A DNA stretch of 64,000 nucleotides, taken from NCBI GenBank assembly GCA_041916775.1, contig JAYRYZ010000007.1, positions 1-64,000 of the forward strand. The letters are read 5' to 3'. The translations under genes and the position numbers were made by a program. Below, piece after piece: positions 15,736 to 24,284 of this stretch. Below the pieces are notes generated by a model, which saw only the letters and a program-made list of their open reading frames with translations, was not told the DNA's origin and did not search any database. The stretch is from UBA2357 sp041916775 (GTDB lineage: Bacteria; Pseudomonadota; Gammaproteobacteria; Burkholderiales; Rhodocyclaceae). Position 1 is the first letter of the stretch; every line of letters starts with the position of its first letter.

Positions 15736-16140
15736 TCACGCGGCCGCGAGTGCCGCCACGCCAGCCCGCGCCACCTGCGCATCCTCGCCCGCCTTGACCC
15801 CGGAAACACCCACCGCGCCGGCGATCTGGCCTTCCCAGACGATCGGCTCACCGCCTTCCAGCGGCACCACCGGCATCGCCAGTGCGGCGTAGCGGCCGTT
15901 GTTCACCATGTCCTCGAACACCTTGCTGGGTTTGCCGGTGAGCACGCAGGTACGGGCTTTCTCGGGTGCGACCTGGGCGCTCATCAGCGGCGCGCCGTCC
16001 ATGCGCTGCAGCCACAGCAGGTGGCCGCCGTCGTCGCAGATCGCGATGGTCACGCTCCAGCCATTGCGCACGGCCTCGGCCTCGGCGGCGCTGGCGATGC
16101 GACGCGCATCATCGAGGGTGAGGCGGGGTTTGCTTTGCAT
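15736..16140 (-). CDS. GlcG/HbpS-family heme-binding-like protein
   Basis: A 134-residue protein of the GlcG/HbpS (DUF336) family, with LTLDDARRIASAAEAEA, VTIAICDDGGHLLWLQRMDGA and IAGAVGVSGVKAGEDAQVARAG. Members bind heme or small organic acids, and many sit beside redox or purine genes with no assigned role. AGGAG about 7 nt upstream supports the ATG at 16140. It is the first gene of the minus-strand purine operon, divergent from hoxF. Confidence 0.85.
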   Translation of the reverse strand: MQSKPRLTLDDARRIASAAEAEAVRNGWSVTIAICDDGGHLLWLQRMDGAPLMSAQVAPEKARTCVLTGKPSKVFEDMVNNGRYAALAMPVVPLEGGEPIVWEGQIAGAVGVSGVKAGEDAQVARAGVAALAAA

Positions 16141-16267
16141 GATAGTGACTCCTGAGCAGACGGGTTGCAGAAAAACGCCAAAGTCGCGCGAATTCGGCAT
16201 CGGCAGGCGCATCGGGCCGGACAAAGCCCTTAGAATGAGTGGGCATTCATGGCGGAGCGCGAGACTG

Positions 16268-18067
16268 ATGGCCAATGTCGAAAGTTGCGTGACTGACATC
16301 GTAGCCCGGCACGGCGGCGATGCAACGCGCTTGTTGCAGATCCTCATCGAGGTGCAGGACGTCGTCGGGCATCTTCCCGATGCCTGCATCACCCTCATCG
16401 CCGCTCAGCTGTCCTTGCCGCGCTCGCGCGTGGAGGGCGTGGCGGGCTTCTACAGCTTCCTGCACCAGCGGCCCGTCGGCCGCTACCGCATTCTCTTCTC
16501 CGACAACATCACCGACCGCATGCTCGGCGCGCCCGCGCTGATGCAGGCGCTGTGCAGCAAGCTGTGGGTGGAGCGGGGCAAGGTGTCGGAGGACGGGCTG
16601 GTGAGCGTGGACACCACCTCCTGTACCGGCATGTGCGACCAGGGGCCGGCGGCGCTGGTAAATGGCGTGCCGATCACCCGGCTGGATCACCGCCGCCTCA
16701 ACGAGATCGCCGAGCTGGTGCGCCAGCAGGTGCCCCTGTCGAACTGGCCGGCGGCGTTCTTCACCGTCGAGGACAACATCCGCCGCAAGGATGCGCTGCT
16801 CGGCTCCACTGCGGCGCCGGGCGATGCGCTGCGTGCCGCGATCCGCGTCGGCCGCGACGGCTGGCTCGCCGAGATGGAGCGCTCCAACCTGCGCGGCCGC
16901 GGCGGGGCGGGTTTCACCACCGCGGTGAAGTGGAAGGCCTGCCGCGACGCGGCCGGTGCCGACAAGGTGGTGGTGTGCAATGCCGACGAGGGCGAACCCG
17001 GCACCTTCAAGGACCGCGTGCTGCTCACCCGCCACGCCGACCTCGTGTTCGAGGGCATGACGCTCGCCGCCTGGGCCACGGGTGCGCAGCAGGGTTTCCT
17101 CTACCTGCGCGGCGAATACCGCTACCTGCTGCCGCAACTGCGCGCGGTGCTGGCGCGGCGGCGCGAGGCGGGGCTGCTCGGGCAGGGTATCCGCGGCCAG
17201 GCGGGCTTCGATTTCGACATCGACATCCACCTCGGCGCCGGCGCCTATGTGTGCGGCGAGGAGACCGCGCTGCTCGAGTCGCTGGAGGGCAAGCGCGGCA
17301 CGCCGCGCATCCGCCCCCCGTTTCCGGTGACGCACGGTTATCTTGGCCGGCCGACGGTGGTGAACAATGTCGAGACGCTGGCGAAGACCACGCTGGTCGC
17401 ACTCGAGGGCGGTACCGCCTTCGCCGCCACCGGTACCGCGCAGTCCACCGGCACCAAGCTGCTGTCGGTTTCCGGCGACTGCGCCTACCCGGGCATCTAC
17501 GAGTACCCCTTCGGCGTGCCGATCGAGCGTGTGCTGGAAGACTGCGGCGCGAGCGACACCCAGGCGGTGCAGGTGGGCGGTGCTTCCGGGGTGCTGGTCG
17601 CGGGCTACGAGTTCCACCGCCGCATCGCGTTCGAGGACGTGCCCACCGCCGGCGCCTTCATGGTGTTCGATTCCAGCCGGGATGCGTTCGAGATCGCGCG
17701 CAACTTCGTCGACTTCTTCGCACACGAGAGCTGCGGCTTCTGCACGCCGTGCCGGGTCGGCACCTCGCTCCTGAAGGGCTACATGGACAAGCTCGCGGCC
17801 GGCCACGGCGCCAAACCGGATCTGGCCGACATCGAGTGGGTGACGCGCCTCCTGAAGAACGCCAGCCACTGCGGCCTGGGTTCCTCCGCGCCCAACCCGG
17901 TGATCGACACGCTGGTGAAGTTCCGACCCACCTTCGAGCGGCGGCTGGAGTCGCTGCAGTTCGAGCCGGCCTTCGATCTCGACGCCGCGCTCGCCACCGC
18001 GCGCCGCATCACCGGCCGCGACGACCCGGCCGCGCACCTCGACGCCGGCCAGGAGGCTCACCGATGA
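16268..18067 (+). CDS. hoxF: NAD-reducing hydrogenase diaphorase subunit HoxF
   Basis: 599 residues, close to the usual HoxF length. Residues 1-150 form a NuoE-like domain (SCTGMCDQGP at about 118-127). The NuoF-like part has the FMN/NAD(H) site GRGGAGF (about 210-216), VVCNADEGEPGTFKDR, and the [4Fe-4S] ligands CGFCTPC (about 489-495) with a fourth Cys in SHCGLG. It transfers electrons between NAD(H) and the hydrogenase module. GGAG precedes the ATG at 16268. The longer frame back to 15899 overlaps the divergent gene and is not used. The stop overlaps hoxU as ATGA. Confidence 0.95.
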   Translation: MANVESCVTDIVARHGGDATRLLQILIEVQDVVGHLPDACITLIAAQLSLPRSRVEGVAGFYSFLHQRPVGRYRILFSDNITDRMLGAPALMQALCSKLWVERGKVSEDGLVSVDTTSCTGMCDQGPAALVNGVPITRLDHRRLNEIAELVRQQVPLSNWPAAFFTVEDNIRRKDALLGSTAAPGDALRAAIRVGRDGWLAEMERSNLRGRGGAGFTTAVKWKACRDAAGADKVVVCNADEGEPGTFKDRVLLTRHADLVFEGMTLAAWATGAQQGFLYLRGEYRYLLPQLRAVLARRREAGLLGQGIRGQAGFDFDIDIHLGAGAYVCGEETALLESLEGKRGTPRIRPPFPVTHGYLGRPTVVNNVETLAKTTLVALEGGTAFAATGTAQSTGTKLLSVSGDCAYPGIYEYPFGVPIERVLEDCGASDTQAVQVGGASGVLVAGYEFHRRIAFEDVPTAGAFMVFDSSRDAFEIARNFVDFFAHESCGFCTPCRVGTSLLKGYMDKLAAGHGAKPDLADIEWVTRLLKNASHCGLGSSAPNPVIDTLVKFRPTFERRLESLQFEPAFDLDAALATARRITGRDDPAAHLDAGQEAHR

Positions 18068-18774
18068 CAACCCGCAAGTTCATGTTCGACGGCCAGCCGG
18101 TGGAATTTCAGGATGGCCAGACCATCATGGAAGCCGCGCGCGCGGCTGGTCACTACATCCCTTATCTCTGCTGGCACCCGGATTTTCCGCCGCACGGCTC
18201 GTGCAAGCTGTGCGTCGTCAAGGTGGGCGGGCGGCACGTGTCGTCCTGTGCGCTGCCGGCGAAGGAGGGCATGGAGGTCGAGAGCAACACCCCCGAGATC
18301 AATGCCGAGCGGCGCGCGATGCTGCAGATGCTGTTCGTCGAGGGCAACCACTTCTGTCCCTCGTGCGAGAAGAGCGGCAACTGCCAGCTGCAGGCGCTGG
18401 CCTACGAGCTGGAGATGACCAGCGCGCGCTTCAACCACATCTACCCCGACCGCCCGGTGGATGCCTCGCACCCCGAGATGCTGCTCGACTTCAACCGCTG
18501 CATCTTCTGCGAGCTGTGCGTGCGCGCGAGCCGCGATGTCGACGGCAAGAGCATCTTCTCGCTCACCAACCGCGGCATCCACAAGCACCTCGTGGTGAGC
18601 GCAGAATCCGGCCGGCTGGGCGACACCGACTTCAGCAAGGACGACCTCGCCGCCAACATCTGTCCGGTGGGCGTGATCCTGCACAAGCGGGTGGGCTTCA
18701 AGGTGCCGATCGGCGCGCGCCGCTACGACGACCAGCCGATCAGCAAGGTGTCGATGGAGGAGGCGGAGAAATGA
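18064..18774 (+). CDS. hoxU: NAD-reducing hydrogenase diaphorase subunit HoxU
   Basis: A 236-residue iron-sulfur protein. An N-terminal [2Fe-2S] ferredoxin domain (CWHPDFPPHGSCKLC) is followed by a His/Cys cluster (HFCPSCEKSGNC) and by CIFCELCVRASRD plus NICPVG, as in NuoG-like subunits. It wires electrons between HoxF and HoxY. ATGA overlaps with both hoxF and hoxY indicate coupled translation and fixed stoichiometry. Confidence 0.95.
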   Translation: MTTRKFMFDGQPVEFQDGQTIMEAARAAGHYIPYLCWHPDFPPHGSCKLCVVKVGGRHVSSCALPAKEGMEVESNTPEINAERRAMLQMLFVEGNHFCPSCEKSGNCQLQALAYELEMTSARFNHIYPDRPVDASHPEMLLDFNRCIFCELCVRASRDVDGKSIFSLTNRGIHKHLVVSAESGRLGDTDFSKDDLAANICPVGVILHKRVGFKVPIGARRYDDQPISKVSMEEAEK

Positions 18775-19313
18775 CCAAACCCAAGCTACGGGTCGCGACC
18801 ACCTCGCTCGCGGGTTGCTTCGGCTGCCACATGTCCTTCCTCGACATCGACGAGCACCTCTTCGAGCTGGTGCAGCTGGTGGAGTTCGACCGCTCGCCGC
18901 TCACCGACATCAAGCACTGCGGGCCGTGCGACATCGGTCTCATCGAAGGCGGGGTGTGCAACGCCGAGAACGTGCACGTACTGCGCGAGTTCCGCGCCAA
19001 CTGCAAGACGCTGATCGCGGTGGGCGCCTGCGCGATCAACGGTGGCCTGCCGGCGCAGCGCAACCACCTCGAGCTCGGCGCCTGCCTGCGCGAGGTGTAC
19101 GAATTCCGCGACGGCATCCAGGGCGGCGGCGTGCCCAACGACCCGGAGCTGCCGCTCTTGCTCGACAAGGTGCACCCCATCCACGAGGTGGTGCGGGTGG
19201 ATTACTTCATCCCCGGTTGCCCGCCATCGGGCGATGCGATCTGGAAGTTCCTCACCGACCTGATCGCCGGGCGCACGCCGCGGCTCACCTATCCGCTGAT
19301 GCATTTCGATTGA
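18771..19313 (+). CDS. hoxY: NAD-reducing hydrogenase small subunit HoxY
   Basis: A 180-residue [NiFe]-hydrogenase small subunit. The cluster-binding cysteines are visible in AGCFGCHMSFLD, HCGPCDIGLIEGGVCN, GACAINGG and PGCPPSGD. The protein lacks a Tat signal, as expected for the soluble cytoplasmic bidirectional enzyme. It carries the proximal cluster next to the Ni-Fe site of HoxH. It overlaps hoxU as ATGA, and hoxH begins 7 bp after its stop. Confidence 0.95.
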   Translation: MTKPKLRVATTSLAGCFGCHMSFLDIDEHLFELVQLVEFDRSPLTDIKHCGPCDIGLIEGGVCNAENVHVLREFRANCKTLIAVGACAINGGLPAQRNHLELGACLREVYEFRDGIQGGGVPNDPELPLLLDKVHPIHEVVRVDYFIPGCPPSGDAIWKFLTDLIAGRTPRLTYPLMHFD

Positions 19314-19320
19314 GGTCCAC

Positions 19321-20784
19321 ATGTCTCTCGCTCAAGAAACCGCCCAGAATCGCGAGAACCTGCGCCGCGTCGTGATCGACCCCGTGTCGCGGGTCGAGGG
19401 CCACGGCAAGGTCACCTTGCTGGTGGACGACGACGACACGGTGCGCGAGGCGCGCCTGCACATCGTCGAGTTCCGCGGCTTCGAGGTCTTCATCCAGGGC
19501 CGCCCGTACTGGGAGGTGCCGGTGATGGTGCAGCGCCTGTGCGGCATCTGCCCGGTGAGCCACCACCTCGCCGCTTCCAAGGCGCTCGACCATGTCGTCG
19601 GCGCGCCGACGGTCACCGTCAGCGCCGAGAAGCTGCGCCGCCTGATGCATTACGGCCAGATGCTGCAGTCGCACGCGCTGCACTTCTTCCACCTGTCGTC
19701 GCCGGACCTGCTGTTCGGCTTCGACTCGGAGGTCGCGCGGCGTAACATCGTCGGCGTCGCCGCGGCGCACCCCGAGGTGGCGCGCCAGGGCGTGCTGCTG
19801 CGCAAGTTCGGCCAGGAGGTGATCCGCGCCACCGCCGGCAAGCGCATCCACGGCACCGGCGCGGTGCCGGGCGGCATGAACCGCCACCTCTCCGCCGACG
19901 ACCAGGCGATGCTGCGCAAGGATGCGAACCAGATGGTTGAGTGGTCGCAGGCGGCGGTGGATCTCGTCGCGCAGCTTCACCGCGCCAACCCGGCGCTCTA
20001 CGACCGGTTCGGCACCTTCCGTTCGCGTCTGATGAGCCTGGTGCGCGCGGACGGCGCGATGGACCTCTACGGCGGCGTGCTGCGCTTTCGCGACGCGGAC
20101 GGCAACATCCTGCTCGACCAGGTACCGGACCAGGATTACCACAGCGTGATTCACGAAGAGGTGCGGCCCTGGAGCTACATGAAGTTCCCCTTCATGCAGA
20201 CCGACGGCCCCGCGCTCGGCTGGTACAAGGTGGGCCCGCTCGCGCGGGTGCAGAACTGCGACTTCATCCCCAGCCCGCGCGCCGAGGCCGCGCGCCAGGC
20301 CTTCGTCGCGCATGGCGGCGGCGCGCCGGTGCATGCGACGCTCGCCTACCACTGGGCGCGCATGATCGAGATGCTCCACGCCGCCGAGGTGATCCGCGAT
20401 CTCCTCGACGACCCGGACCTGATGTCGGGCGAGATCATGGCCGCCGGACCGCGCGCGCGCGAGGGCGTGGGCATCATCGAGGCGCCGCGCGGCACGCTCA
20501 TCCACCACTACCGCGTCGGCGACGACGATCTGGTGAGCATGTGCAACCTCATCGTCTCCACCACCCACAACAACCAGGCGATGAACACCGCGATCCGCGA
20601 GGTGGCCAACACCTACCTCAGCGGCCGCACGCTCACCGAGGGGCTGTTGAACCACATCGAGGTCGCGATCCGCGCCTTCGACCCCTGCCTGTCGTGCGCC
20701 ACCCACGCGCTCGGCAAGATGCCGATGGTGCTGGAACTGCAGCGCGCCGACGGCGAGGTGGAGGACAGGCTGATCCGTGACTGA
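19321..20784 (+). CDS. hoxH: NAD-reducing hydrogenase large subunit HoxH
   Basis: 487 residues, the usual HoxH length. RLCGICPVSHH (about residues 72-82) and DPCLSCATHA (about 454-463) supply the four Cys ligands of the Ni-Fe site. About 23 residues follow the C-terminal motif. These form the extension removed by the maturation protease, encoded next door as hoxW. The enzyme couples H2 oxidation to NAD+ reduction, or the reverse. No hyp maturation genes are in the window. Confidence 0.96.
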   Translation: MSLAQETAQNRENLRRVVIDPVSRVEGHGKVTLLVDDDDTVREARLHIVEFRGFEVFIQGRPYWEVPVMVQRLCGICPVSHHLAASKALDHVVGAPTVTVSAEKLRRLMHYGQMLQSHALHFFHLSSPDLLFGFDSEVARRNIVGVAAAHPEVARQGVLLRKFGQEVIRATAGKRIHGTGAVPGGMNRHLSADDQAMLRKDANQMVEWSQAAVDLVAQLHRANPALYDRFGTFRSRLMSLVRADGAMDLYGGVLRFRDADGNILLDQVPDQDYHSVIHEEVRPWSYMKFPFMQTDGPALGWYKVGPLARVQNCDFIPSPRAEAARQAFVAHGGGAPVHATLAYHWARMIEMLHAAEVIRDLLDDPDLMSGEIMAAGPRAREGVGIIEAPRGTLIHHYRVGDDDLVSMCNLIVSTTHNNQAMNTAIREVANTYLSGRTLTEGLLNHIEVAIRAFDPCLSCATHALGKMPMVLELQRADGEVEDRLIRD

Positions 20785-21313
20785 GCGCGCCATCGAAGCG
20801 GCCACCGGGCAGGGGCGGGCGCCGCTCGTGATCCTCGCGGTTGGCAACCCCTCGCGCGGCGACGATGCGCTGGGCCCGATGCTGGCGGAGGCGATCACGC
20901 CCAAGCTGCCTGCAGGCGTGAAGCTGATCGTCGACTTCCAGCTGCAGGTGGAGCACGCGCTGGACATCGGCGACGCCGAGCGCGTGCTCTTCATCGACGC
21001 CGAGACAGGGCTGGACTGCGACTGCCATCTGCGCAAGGTGGTCGCGGGCGGGGGCACGAGCGTCTTCAGCCACGCGCTCTCGCCAGAACAGTTGCTTGCC
21101 GTGCATGCTCAGATCTGCGCCACACCTCCGGCCGAAGCCTATGTCTTGGGCGTGGCCGGGCAGGGGTTCGAACTGGGGGCGGGCTTGTCAGCCGCGGCGC
21201 GGCGGGCGCTGGAAACCGCTCATGATCTGTGCGTGGCGCTACTCGACGACATGCAGCCCACCAACTGGCAGCGGCGGTCGGGCAGGCACGCAGCGTCGAT
21301 GATGATGGACTGA
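20777..21313 (+). CDS. hoxW: Hydrogenase maturation protease HoxW
   Basis: A 178-residue member of the HyaD/HybD/HoxW endopeptidase family. LAVGNPSRGDDALGP carries the Ni-sensing Asp residues, and FSHALSPEQLLAV a conserved His. It removes the C-terminal peptide of HoxH after Ni insertion. It overlaps the end of hoxH by 8 nt and closes the hoxFUYHW operon. The last about 20 residues are a variable tail. Confidence 0.9.
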   Translation: MTERAIEAATGQGRAPLVILAVGNPSRGDDALGPMLAEAITPKLPAGVKLIVDFQLQVEHALDIGDAERVLFIDAETGLDCDCHLRKVVAGGGTSVFSHALSPEQLLAVHAQICATPPAEAYVLGVAGQGFELGAGLSAAARRALETAHDLCVALLDDMQPTNWQRRSGRHAASMMMD

Positions 21314-21320
21314 ACCCGTC

Positions 21321-22175
21321 TCAGGCGCGCATGCCGGGGAACAGGATCGCGATGTAGCTCGCCAGGTTGAGCTCGGCGGTTTCGCGCAGGGCGGCGAACT
21401 CGTCCGCCGCCAACCCCACCTGTGCCCACACCGCAGCGTCGATGCGCTGCGAGACCGCGTCGCTCGCTTCGCCGTTGCGGTCGGCGGAGACGATATGCGC
21501 AGCGATGTTGAGAATGCAGGCCTCGGCGACGAATTCGCCACCAAGGCGCGGGATGACCTGCGCGCCGATGACTTTCACGAAGCAGTCGGGCAGCTTCCAG
21601 TGCGCCGCGAGCGTGGCGCCCACTTCGGCGAAGTCGCAGCCGACGATGCACCGCTCAACCGTATGCAGCTCGTCTTCGCCGTCCCGCGCGGCAAGCTGCG
21701 CCTCTTCGGCGAGGCGTGGCACGGTCTGGTACATCACCAGGTGGCCGAGGTCGGACAGCAGGCCTATCGTCAGCATCCGCTCCGCGTGGTGCGCGCCCAT
21801 GCGACGGGCGATCTCGCGCGCAGCCAGCCCGCACATCACGCTGCCGCGCCAGAAGCGGTTCATGTCCATGGTTTCCGGGTGCACGTCCTGGAACACCGAA
21901 CCGATCGACATCGCCAGCACCATGTCGTGCACCTGCTGCAAGCCGAGGATCGTCACCGCACGGCTCACCGAGTCGATGCGCCCGCCATAGCCGTACAGCG
22001 CGCTGTTCACGACATGCAGCAGCCGCGCGGTGAGCGCCGGATCTGCCGCGATGATGCGGCCGACCTCGGCAATCGAGCAGTCCTCGGAGTCGATCTCCTC
22101 GCGGATGCGCAGGTACACCGTGGGTAGCGAGGTGAGCTCGTCGATCTGGGATACAAGTTCCTGTGCGGAATGCAT
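21321..22175 (-). CDS. HDOD domain signalling protein
   Basis: The HDOD fold spans about residues 10-210: IDELTSLPTVYLRIREEI, ADPALTARLLHVVNSALYGY and SRAVTILGLQQVHDMVLAMSI are the typical helices, and LLSDLGHLVMYQ follows. No catalytic HD pair is evident, so this is a protein-protein or signalling module of the HD superfamily. The C-terminus is helical. The start at 22175 is chosen for its AGGA site; in-frame Mets at 22184 and 22202 are alternatives. It converges with hoxW, separated by only 7 bp. Confidence 0.85.
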   Translation of the reverse strand: MHSAQELVSQIDELTSLPTVYLRIREEIDSEDCSIAEVGRIIAADPALTARLLHVVNSALYGYGGRIDSVSRAVTILGLQQVHDMVLAMSIGSVFQDVHPETMDMNRFWRGSVMCGLAAREIARRMGAHHAERMLTIGLLSDLGHLVMYQTVPRLAEEAQLAARDGEDELHTVERCIVGCDFAEVGATLAAHWKLPDCFVKVIGAQVIPRLGGEFVAEACILNIAAHIVSADRNGEASDAVSQRIDAAVWAQVGLAADEFAALRETAELNLASYIAILFPGMRA

Positions 22176-22380
22176 GGGCGCCATCCTGAATGGTTGCTGC
22201 ATTATCGGCGATCACGGCCCCGTGGTGAAGTCCGGGGCCCGCGCCCAATCGGCGCAGGCCTCGCGCAGCGCGCATGCCGGCCTTTCCCGGAAGGCAGGTG
22301 TGTTACTACGCAGGTGATCAATTCGCATATTTTTCAGTACATTGTGATGCTTTGAGCTACGGGGGTAAGGTTGCGAAGGA

Positions 22381-24036
22381 CTACGCAATACGGTCGCCCT
22401 CGCTACGCGGTGACCACTGCGCCATCTCGTCTGCGATGAACCGTGCGAACGGGCGAATGTCGCCGTACACACTGGCTTGCTCAAGCGCGTTCATGTATGC
22501 AGCTCGCCGGCTGACCCGAATCACCGTCCATGGGTAACCTCCCGACGCCAGCAGCGTGTTCATCAGAAACCGTCCGATGCGTCCATTACCGTCGAAATAC
22601 GGATGAATGAAGACGAAGAGATGGTGACCAAGTACCGCGCGCACAGAGGCTTCTGGCTCCTCGCGGAGTAAGTCGAACAACGTCTCCAGGCTGTCGAGGA
22701 TGGCGTCCCGGGGGACGGGCGTATGCATGGAATTCCGGATGAATATGGGACCCGTGCGGTAGCCAGCCAATTGTTGGCGCTGCAGGATGCCCGCAGATAC
22801 CGCAGGGCCAAACAACTCACCGTACCAGTCGTGGTGGTCCCGTTGCACCACGCGACCGGCGTTCTCGCCCTCGAACACTTTGGCGATGCTAGCCTTGACC
22901 GCATTGAACGCCTGAAAATAGCCGCGAGCAGCCAGGGCATCACGGGTTTCCTGGTGTTCGGGATTTCCTCCAGGATCCCACTCCCCCCGAGCCACCCGCC
23001 CGATGAGTTCATCGGTGACCTGATAGCCTTCAATCGACAACGAGTTGTAAGCATCCGCCGCGTAGCGCTCGTCGACCTGCGCCAGATAGGTCGTCACATC
23101 CGTCGTGCGCCCTGTAGCGGGAGGAAAGCACTTGATGACCTCGTCGCGCCACCCGGCCCACATCGACCGTAGGCGCAGCGCATACGGGGAGCGCTCACGG
23201 CCAGGAGGAAGAGACGGTACAGGCAGGTAGAACGGATTGTTCGGCTTCAGCGAATGGCCCGCTTGGGCGAATGCTTTGATGATGCGCAGGGCGTCGTCGT
23301 CACGTTGAGCGAACTGCATCGCCCCGGCCAAGCGGGCCGCGGCAGTCGGCAGGCTCTTGCCGGCCAGCAGTGTGGGAAGGACTTCCGATGCGTCGCGTAC
23401 CATGGCCAGCGCAATCTCAGCCTCCCTCGGGTGACTGACAAAGAATTGCGGACCAACCAAACAGAGTGCTTCGACTAAGGGCCAGACCTGCAAGCCGCGC
23501 GCTTCCGTACGGGATTTGGGGACGCGCTTTGCGTCGCAGTACACCAGCAGCGAAGTTTCGAACGGCAACTTGAGAACCGTGGTTCCGCTTTCCTTGGTTA
23601 CGACCGTGACCTGCGGTGGCACCGTCGTGTTGCCCGTGTGCAAGAGGAGGGACGCCTCCGGGTTCAGGCAGTAGCGATTTCCGAAGCGTTTGCTCAGGTA
23701 CCCCAAAACGAATGTCCAGAAACTGGCGTACCAGGCGGTAGAGTCGCCCCCCCCGTCGGCCGGATTGCCGCAGATGTACCAGCCCTTCATGACCGGCCGC
23801 AGGAACCCCGTGTCAATCAGAATAACCCGATGTTCGTCGGCAAGATCCTTCGATTCCACAACGCCATGATGCTTACCCTGCAAGCGCTTCAGTGCACGCA
23901 ATGCGGCGGCCAGCAAGGGGGAGCCAGTTCTTGAGGTAGGGTGCGAAGTGATCACGGGTGTCAGAATCTGCTTTGGTATTGCTTCAAGATTTACTTTGCC
24001 ATTATAGATAAAGGTACTTTGACTTGAAGTAATCAC
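22381..24036 (-). CDS. Fic-domain protein with AbiEi-like winged-helix N-terminus, 551 aa
   Basis: The Fic core motif HPYFDGNGRIGR is at about residues 478-489, with all catalytic residues present, so AMP or another nucleotide monophosphate transfer is likely. SLSIEG at about 332-337 fits the class II inhibitory motif (S/T-x-x-x-E-G). Residues 40-150 (LADEHRVILIDTGFLRPVMKGWYI and RYCLNPEASLLLHTG) look like an AbiEi-type antitoxin/regulator region. The apparent start is GTG at 24036 with a weak ribosome site. It stands alone, is less GC-rich than its neighbours, and three TACTTTG repeats overlap its start. Confidence 0.75.
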   Translation of the reverse strand: MITSSQSTFIYNGKVNLEAIPKQILTPVITSHPTSRTGSPLLAAALRALKRLQGKHHGVVESKDLADEHRVILIDTGFLRPVMKGWYICGNPADGGGDSTAWYASFWTFVLGYLSKRFGNRYCLNPEASLLLHTGNTTVPPQVTVVTKESGTTVLKLPFETSLLVYCDAKRVPKSRTEARGLQVWPLVEALCLVGPQFFVSHPREAEIALAMVRDASEVLPTLLAGKSLPTAAARLAGAMQFAQRDDDALRIIKAFAQAGHSLKPNNPFYLPVPSLPPGRERSPYALRLRSMWAGWRDEVIKCFPPATGRTTDVTTYLAQVDERYAADAYNSLSIEGYQVTDELIGRVARGEWDPGGNPEHQETRDALAARGYFQAFNAVKASIAKVFEGENAGRVVQRDHHDWYGELFGPAVSAGILQRQQLAGYRTGPIFIRNSMHTPVPRDAILDSLETLFDLLREEPEASVRAVLGHHLFVFIHPYFDGNGRIGRFLMNTLLASGGYPWTVIRVSRRAAYMNALEQASVYGDIRPFARFIADEMAQWSPRSEGDRIA

Positions 24037-24044
24037 CTACTTTG
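23992..24044. promoter_or_regulatory. Three TACTTTG direct repeats, 23-bp period
   Basis: TACTTTG occurs at 23992-23998, 24015-24021 and 24038-24044. The exact 23-bp spacing places the sites on nearly the same helical face every two turns. They overlap the start codon region of the Fic gene. They may be binding sites for its own winged-helix-like N-terminus, but this is inference. Confidence 0.45.
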
Positions 24045-24284
24045 CTTTGCGATGCAAAAGATGGCGACTGTCCCCCAGCCTGATCCTACCCGGCAGCGCC
24101 GGCTTAAGGTGCCGAACGTAAGGCGCTGATCGAATGCGTCGAGCGATCCGTTAGGCCGATTTGGCTGACAATGTGCGAGGCGGTCCGAGAGCGCCTGGTG
24201 CTCCCGTAAAATGTGCCCCCAGGAGGGCACCGCTTAGACGGTCTGGCTACTCGGATGCTCGCCAATACTGGAATTGAGGGGCGC

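Noticed and set aside
16141..16267. Sigma54 promoter for the hydrogenase operon
   Set aside because: No TGGC-N-TGC pair with correct spacing was found in the gap, although hydrogenase operons of relatives can use RpoN.
19285..21057. A 590-codon frame antisense to hoxH
   Set aside because: HoxH is complete on the plus strand with both Ni-binding motifs.
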